A stretch of DNA of 8,238 bases from Candidatus Mesolinea sp. UBA5823 (GTDB taxonomy: Bacteria > Chloroflexota > Anaerolineae > Anaerolineales > Anaerolineaceae): NCBI GenBank assembly GCA_002417685.1, contig DICP01000110.1, positions 29,597 through 37,834 on the forward strand. Direction: 5' to 3'. How positions within the stretch are numbered: position 1 is the first letter of the stretch; each line of letters starts with the position of its first letter. The translations under genes and the position numbers were made by a program. Positions 4,446-8,238 of this stretch are shown here, piece by piece. The notes below the pieces were generated by a model. That model was not told the origin of the DNA, made no database searches, and saw nothing but the letters and a program-made list of their open reading frames with translations.

Positions 4446-6929
4446 ATGTTTTCTCCTGCTAAACCTGTATTTGATTCAATTGCTAACCCTCAAGCGATTG
4501 TTTTAGCCGGTCCAATGCGTTTTACCATGCTGAAAAGCCGGCTCATCCGTATTGAATTTTCACCTGAGCAAAGTTTTGAGGACCGCCCTAGCCAAGTGTT
4601 TTGGTATCGCAACCAACCCGTACCCGAATTCCAAACCTACGAGAAAGACGGCAAATTAATCATCGAGACAGCGGATTTAGAGCTTACCTACCGTTTAGGT
4701 GAGCCGCCGATTGCGCGTTTTATACAAATTCGGCTCAAAGCGAATGGCGTTACTTGGAAGTATGGCGATCGCGACCAAACTAACCTGCGCGGCACTGCCC
4801 GCACACTCGACCGCGCCAACGGGCGCATTCCTTTAGAAAAAGGCTTAGTTTCCCGCTCTGGGTGGAGTTTAATCGATGACAGCAATTCCCTCATTTTCAC
4901 CAGCGATGCAACCCTTGAGCCGCGCGGGACTGACCCAGATGCGCGGGATTGGTACTTTTTCGGCTATGGACATAACTATTTGGCTGCTATCCAGGACTTT
5001 CAGGATATTTCCGGCAAGGCTGGATTGATACCCCGTTGGGCTTTAGGGAATTGGTGGAGCCGTTATTGGGCGTATACCCAAGAGGAATTGACCGAACTTA
5101 TATTGGAATTCAAACGCCGAGAAATCCCACTTTCTGTCTGCATCATTGATATGGATTGGCATATTACAAATACAGGCAACAGCAGTTCTGGTTGGACAGG
5201 TTACACTTGGAATAAGCAACTCTTTCCAGATCCAAAACAGTTCTTACAATTCTTACATCAAAATGCGCTGAAAACAGCACTTAATTTGCATCCCGCGGAG
5301 GGAATTCATCCTCACGAAGAAAGTTACCCACAAATGGCAGAAGCATTGGGCATCGATCCTGCCAGCAATACACCTGTTCCCTTTGATCTCACTTCGGAAA
5401 CATTCCGCCGAGCTTACTTTGAAATATTGCATCATCCATTAGAAGCCCAAGGCATTGATTTCTGGTGGATCGATTGGCAGCAAGGCACACGCAGTAAAAT
5501 TACTGGCTTAGACCCGCTTTTTATGCTAAACCATTTGCACTATTATGATTTGGGCAGAACGCCAGAAAAGCGCCCCTTTATTTTCTCTCGCTGGCCTGGG
5601 TTAGGTGGGCAGCGTTATCCCATCGGTTTTTCTGGGGATACGGTTGTCTCGTGGGAATCCCTTGCTTTCCAACCAGAGTTCACCGCAACAGCTGCAAACG
5701 CAGCTTTTGGTTGGTGGAGCCATGATATTGGCGGGCACTTTGAAGGCATCGAAGAAGCTGAGCTATACCTCCGCTGGGTACAGTTAGGCGTGTTCAGTCC
5801 TATTTTGCGCTTGCATTCGACCAATAACCCATACTGCGAACGGCGTCCTTGGGGTTATGGATTAGATACGCTCGAAATTGTGCGCCGGGCTATGCAGCTG
5901 CGCCGTCAATTGATTCCTTTGCTCTATTCTGCCAATTATCACAACGCGATTACTGGTGAGCCTTTGATTTTGCCGCTCTATTACGGTTGGCCAGAAAACC
6001 CAGAGGCTTACCAATGCCCACAAGAATATCTCTTTTGCCAGCAGCTCCTCGCCGCACCCATTACCCATAAGACTGACCCCGATACGCGCCTTGCCCGCCA
6101 GGTCGTCTGGCTTCCCGCTGGTGATTGGTATGATTTCTTTACAGGTGAATACTTCGAAGGCAATGCGTGGTATCCGTTATATTGTTCAAAAGAACAAATT
6201 CCTGTTTTTGCCAAAGCCGGTGCGATTATTCCGTTGGATGCAGAAAAAATTGCCAACGGTACAGCATTACCCCAAGAAATTATCCTTAAAATCTTTGCTG
6301 GTGCTGATAATTCCTTCAGACTGTACGAAGATGATGGGGAAAGCCAAGCCTACCTACAAGGTGAATTTAATAAAACTGAGATAGCACAAACGTATGCTCA
6401 TCAAACCCTCACGTTGCAAATTCGACCTATTTCTGCTAAGGTTAAAGGCATACCTAGAGAACGTACTTGGAGCTTTGAAATTAATGGAATTTCTCATCCA
6501 GAGAGCGTCTTAGCAACCGCAGATGAAGTGCCGGTTGAGTGCACGTTCACGTATGAAGAAACAAAATGTAAATTGATTGTCCATTTGCCTCAGTTAGCCG
6601 TGGAATCAAAGATCAGCTTGATTTTAGGTAATGTGGAGTTGCAGAAATGGACATCGAAAGTAACAGACCGCCTCTCCCAACTGATCACCGCAGAGCGAAT
6701 GCCAACCTCGATTAAATTTCAGTTCATAAGTCACCTCAATGAATTAATGAATAGCCCAAAATGGCTACGCGCAATAGAACACCATTTCACACACTCTCAG
6801 CTTTTATCCATCCTCGAAAGCATCTTCTGGAAGCAATCTCAACCCATCGCAACGGATGCTCAGATAGCTTGGCTAGATGCTCAACTTAAATTAACTGAGT
6901 GGATCATATCTACAACAAAACATGGATAA
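4446..6929 (+). CDS. glycoside hydrolase family 31 (alpha-glycosidase), cytoplasmic
   Basis: This 827-residue protein is a GH31 retaining alpha-glycoside hydrolase with no signal peptide, so it probably acts on imported oligosaccharides. Domains: an N-terminal galactose-mutarotase-like beta domain (about 20-190); the TIM barrel (about 195-500) opening with P-R-W-A-L-G-N-W-W-S-R; then beta domains with W-L-P-A-G-D-W-Y-D and A-G-A-I-I-P-L (about 553-600) and a DUF5110-like part. The likely nucleophile is D343 in F-W-W-I-D-W-Q-Q-G. The likely acid/base is D398 in R-Y-P-I-G-F-S-G-D-T, a typical spacing. D235/D237-W238, R382 and H457 line the expected -1 subsite. The W-I-D-W-Q-Q motif differs from the W-x-D-M-N-E of classic alpha-glucosidases, so specificity (glucose, xylose, galactose or N-acetylgalactosamine) is open. 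About 90 C-terminal residues (735-827) look helical and lie beyond the usual domains. GAGG at 4438-4441 is four bases before the ATG; an in-frame stop just upstream excludes a longer start. A TATAGT at 4429-4434 is a doubtful -10 box. Confidence 0.93.
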   Translation: MFSPAKPVFDSIANPQAIVLAGPMRFTMLKSRLIRIEFSPEQSFEDRPSQVFWYRNQPVPEFQTYEKDGKLIIETADLELTYRLGEPPIARFIQIRLKANGVTWKYGDRDQTNLRGTARTLDRANGRIPLEKGLVSRSGWSLIDDSNSLIFTSDATLEPRGTDPDARDWYFFGYGHNYLAAIQDFQDISGKAGLIPRWALGNWWSRYWAYTQEELTELILEFKRREIPLSVCIIDMDWHITNTGNSSSGWTGYTWNKQLFPDPKQFLQFLHQNALKTALNLHPAEGIHPHEESYPQMAEALGIDPASNTPVPFDLTSETFRRAYFEILHHPLEAQGIDFWWIDWQQGTRSKITGLDPLFMLNHLHYYDLGRTPEKRPFIFSRWPGLGGQRYPIGFSGDTVVSWESLAFQPEFTATAANAAFGWWSHDIGGHFEGIEEAELYLRWVQLGVFSPILRLHSTNNPYCERRPWGYGLDTLEIVRRAMQLRRQLIPLLYSANYHNAITGEPLILPLYYGWPENPEAYQCPQEYLFCQQLLAAPITHKTDPDTRLARQVVWLPAGDWYDFFTGEYFEGNAWYPLYCSKEQIPVFAKAGAIIPLDAEKIANGTALPQEIILKIFAGADNSFRLYEDDGESQAYLQGEFNKTEIAQTYAHQTLTLQIRPISAKVKGIPRERTWSFEINGISHPESVLATADEVPVECTFTYEETKCKLIVHLPQLAVESKISLILGNVELQKWTSKVTDRLSQLITAERMPTSIKFQFISHLNELMNSPKWLRAIEHHFTHSQLLSILESIFWKQSQPIATDAQIAWLDAQLKLTEWIISTTKHG
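4765..4772. repeat. HIP1-like palindrome GCGATCGC (copy 2)
   Basis: A second exact GCGATCGC octamer, inside the GH31 gene. See the copy at 251-258. Confidence 0.35.
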
Positions 6930-6961
6930 GAGACACAAAGAAACTCCGCTTCCAACAAGAG

Positions 6962-7516
6962 TTAGAAAGCGAATTTTTGAGATATTTCTCCCGCCGAAAG
7001 CAGCTCTTCAATTTTCCGGGTTGCTTTTTCAGCAGCGCCGGCTTGCTCAAGGTCAAAAGCTAAGATGCTCGAATAGTTCCTGCTGAAGTATGTCATCAAG
7101 CTCGGGCGGTAGGTAATCAAGGTTACCTTGCTCGGCAAGTTTCCTAAACGCGGCAGGATAGCCGCCCAGCCTAAACCTTTCTCGACTTCATAGGGGCCGA
7201 TCTCATCGATGACCCATAAATCACTGTAAACATCCTTTTGTAAATACTCTAGAGCCCATGTCATTGTTTCCGGGAACATGCGCCACTTTCCAAAAACTTG
7301 TCCATCGCCAGCTTGTGCTAAGCGAGCTAATTGCCGGTTTTCACCGCCAGGGATAAGCTGCGCCGTAATACCAGTCTTCAAACTTTCTTCAAAAATCGCC
7401 GGGCTGCAAACACCTCTACAATTAAACCCTCTATCGGTAACCTGCCTGACTATCTCTTCAACAAAGCGCGTCTTTCCACAACCACTTGAGCCATATATGC
7501 CAACCAACTTGGACAT
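6962..7516 (-). CDS. THEP1-like P-loop nucleoside-triphosphatase
   Basis: This is a 184-residue P-loop NTPase resembling the THEP1/NTPase_1 family, small enzymes that hydrolyse nucleoside triphosphates and whose cellular role is unclear. Walker A is G-S-S-G-C-G-K-T at residues 9-16. A family-typical G-V-C-S-P-A segment at 35-40 and an L-A-R near 63-65 follow. Walker B and the adjoining signature are V-I-D-E-I-G-P-Y-E at 102-110 (D104, E105). The C-terminal half (K-V-T-L-I-T-Y-R-P near 130-138) completes the fold. A longer frame begins at a TTG (7543), but it has no ribosome binding site. The ATG at 7516 has GGAAA a few bases upstream and places Walker A at the usual distance from the N-terminus, so I chose it. 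The gene lies 92 bases downstream of the deacetylase gene and converges on the GH31 gene with a 32-base gap that has no clear terminator. Family assignment is by motif. Confidence 0.8.
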   Translation of the reverse strand: MSKLVGIYGSSGCGKTRFVEEIVRQVTDRGFNCRGVCSPAIFEESLKTGITAQLIPGGENRQLARLAQAGDGQVFGKWRMFPETMTWALEYLQKDVYSDLWVIDEIGPYEVEKGLGWAAILPRLGNLPSKVTLITYRPSLMTYFSRNYSSILAFDLEQAGAAEKATRKIEELLSAGEISQKFAF

Positions 7517-7544
7517 TCTATTTCCGTACCCGCAATTCACCAAA

Positions 7545-7598
7545 TAGTCTACTTAATTTGTCTATTAGTCTAGGTTAACTCACCAGATTGTTTAACTC
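7545..7598. repeat. two pairs of heptamer direct repeats upstream of the NTPase gene
   Basis: On the plus strand TAGTCTA occurs at 7545-7551 and again at 7566-7572, 21 bases apart, two DNA turns. TTAACTC occurs at 7575-7581 and at 7592-7598, 17 bases apart. All four lie in the 92-base gap between the deacetylase stop and the NTPase start. This could be an operator or spacer DNA; no regulator is known here and AT-rich spacers give short repeats by chance. Confidence 0.4.
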
Positions 7599-7608
7599 AA
7601 TTAGAATC

Positions 7609-8238
7609 TCAGTGAAATTTTATCCGTCGGAAAAATTCGTAATAGCGGCCATCCTCGGCGAGTATATTTGCCTTATTGGTCTGCATGCGTGTGAGAAACT
7701 TTTCAGCATCAATGATTTGAGATTTGTGGTTGAGGAGAGCATTCAACCGCCGTTCCCAATATATATCTACATCCAGCCTGACATTAGGCGTTTGCGGTAG
7801 GCTTAACCAAAGTTCGGAGATGTCAACAGCTGACAAACCTTCTTCGAGGAGCTCCGGGAAAAAGGCGTTGTTGATCGCTGCTGGAAATACAGAATCCACG
7901 ACGATCTGTCCAGCTGTGCGGTGATCTGGGTGGTTAAGGTAACTATCTGCAATGTAATAACATTGCGGATCTGATGAAACGACCACATTGGGTTTTTCGC
8001 GGCGAATGACTCGCGTTACAGCCAAGCGTTTATCCAACCCCGCTTCCAAATAGCCATCCGCATAATCCAGAAATTGGACATTTTCCACCCCCAGTACCGC
8101 TGCTGCAGCCCTTTGCTCATCCACCCTTAATGCTGCTAACGCATCTCCCTCTGGGAAGCCCGGATTAATGCCTTTTTCCCCTTTCGTTAAAAGGCAATAT
8201 TGCACGCTGTAACCTTTATCCACCCAACGTGCGATGGT
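7609..8238 (-). CDS. LmbE/PIG-L family N-acetylglucosaminyl deacetylase-like protein (5' end outside window)
   Basis: The visible frame runs from the right edge of the window to the TGA at 7609-7611, with 209 codons. LmbE/PIG-L enzymes are zinc-dependent deacetylases of N-acetylglucosamine-type substrates, such as steps of mycothiol and bacillithiol synthesis. A GTG at 8223 could be read as the start. However, the codons upstream of it (T-I-A-R-W) join smoothly to V-D-K-G-Y-S-V-Q-Y to make the family's T-I-A-R-W-V pattern. The protein therefore continues beyond the window, and the N-terminal zinc-binding H-P-D-D motif is not visible. Seen here are L-L-T-K-G-E-K-G, the R-x-x-E-x-x-A-A-A-x-L-G-V segment, F-L-D-Y-A-D-G, and the second metal/active-site motif N-H-P-D-H-R-T-A-G, with HPDH coded at 7921-7932. 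Substrate cannot be told. The NTPase gene follows in the same direction after 92 bases. Confidence 0.9.
   Translation of the reverse strand, partial: TIARWVDKGYSVQYCLLTKGEKGINPGFPEGDALAALRVDEQRAAAAVLGVENVQFLDYADGYLEAGLDKRLAVTRVIRREKPNVVVSSDPQCYYIADSYLNHPDHRTAGQIVVDSVFPAAINNAFFPELLEEGLSAVDISELWLSLPQTPNVRLDVDIYWERRLNALLNHKSQIIDAEKFLTRMQTNKANILAEDGRYYEFFRRIKFH

Noticed and set aside
6930..6963. Inverted repeat AACTC/GAGTT between the convergent GH31 and NTPase genes as a shared terminator
   Set aside because: Only five pairs with a twelve-base loop and no T-tract on either strand.
7517..7543. Longer N-terminus for the NTPase from TTG at 7543
   Set aside because: No ribosome binding site precedes the TTG, and the ATG at 7516 puts the P-loop at the normal place near the N-terminus.
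8221..8223. GTG at 8223 as the true start of the deacetylase
   Set aside because: The codons before it continue the family's conserved T-I-A-R-W-V motif up to the window edge, so the gene is truncated by the window and not begun there.
1..8238. CRISPR array, transposon ends, integrase or toxin-antitoxin pair
   Set aside because: I looked for regular direct repeats, long inverted repeats and the typical small gene pairs on both strands and found none.

Overview
This 8.2 kb window is a piece of bacterial chromosome, roughly mid-GC, with short intergenic gaps. The gene set (ScpA, a DUF948-like/YtxH pair, tRNA-Asp, an AarF/UbiB kinase with two C-terminal membrane helices, an intracellular GH31 glycosidase, a THEP1-type NTPase and a LmbE/PIG-L deacetylase) is the kind found in Chloroflexota of the class Anaerolineae. 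That assignment is an inference from gene content and protein style. No marker in the window proves it.

Layout. From 131 to 1749, three plus-strand genes run in series: scpA (chromosome condensation), a two-helix DUF948-like membrane protein, and a YtxH-family membrane/coiled-coil protein. The last two resemble the ytxG-ytxH stress pair of Bacillus. From 1852 to 2021 there is a self-contained tRNA-Asp(GTC) unit with its own promoter and a clear intrinsic terminator. From 2081 to 2443 lies a 5'-truncated remnant of a P-type cation ATPase, only its last three membrane helices, with no visible start signal. From 2647 to 4320 is a complete ABC1/AarF/UbiB atypical kinase. From 4446 to 6929 is a complete GH31 alpha-glycoside hydrolase without a signal peptide. 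The last 1.3 kb is on the minus strand, convergent with the GH31 gene: a LmbE/PIG-L deacetylase, cut by the right window edge, followed downstream by a THEP1-like P-loop NTPase.

How the genes fit together. Apart from the DUF948/YtxH pair and perhaps the minus-strand deacetylase-NTPase pair, the genes look like independent housekeeping or metabolic units. I see no CRISPR array, transposase, integrase, toxin-antitoxin pair or recognisable defence system. I found no convincing new biological system. The points most worth a second look are the ATPase remnant beside the tRNA gene, the apparently leaderless scpA start, scpA without an adjacent scpB, the divergent nucleophile motif and extra C-terminal segment of the GH31 enzyme, and a pair of nested direct repeats in front of the NTPase gene.
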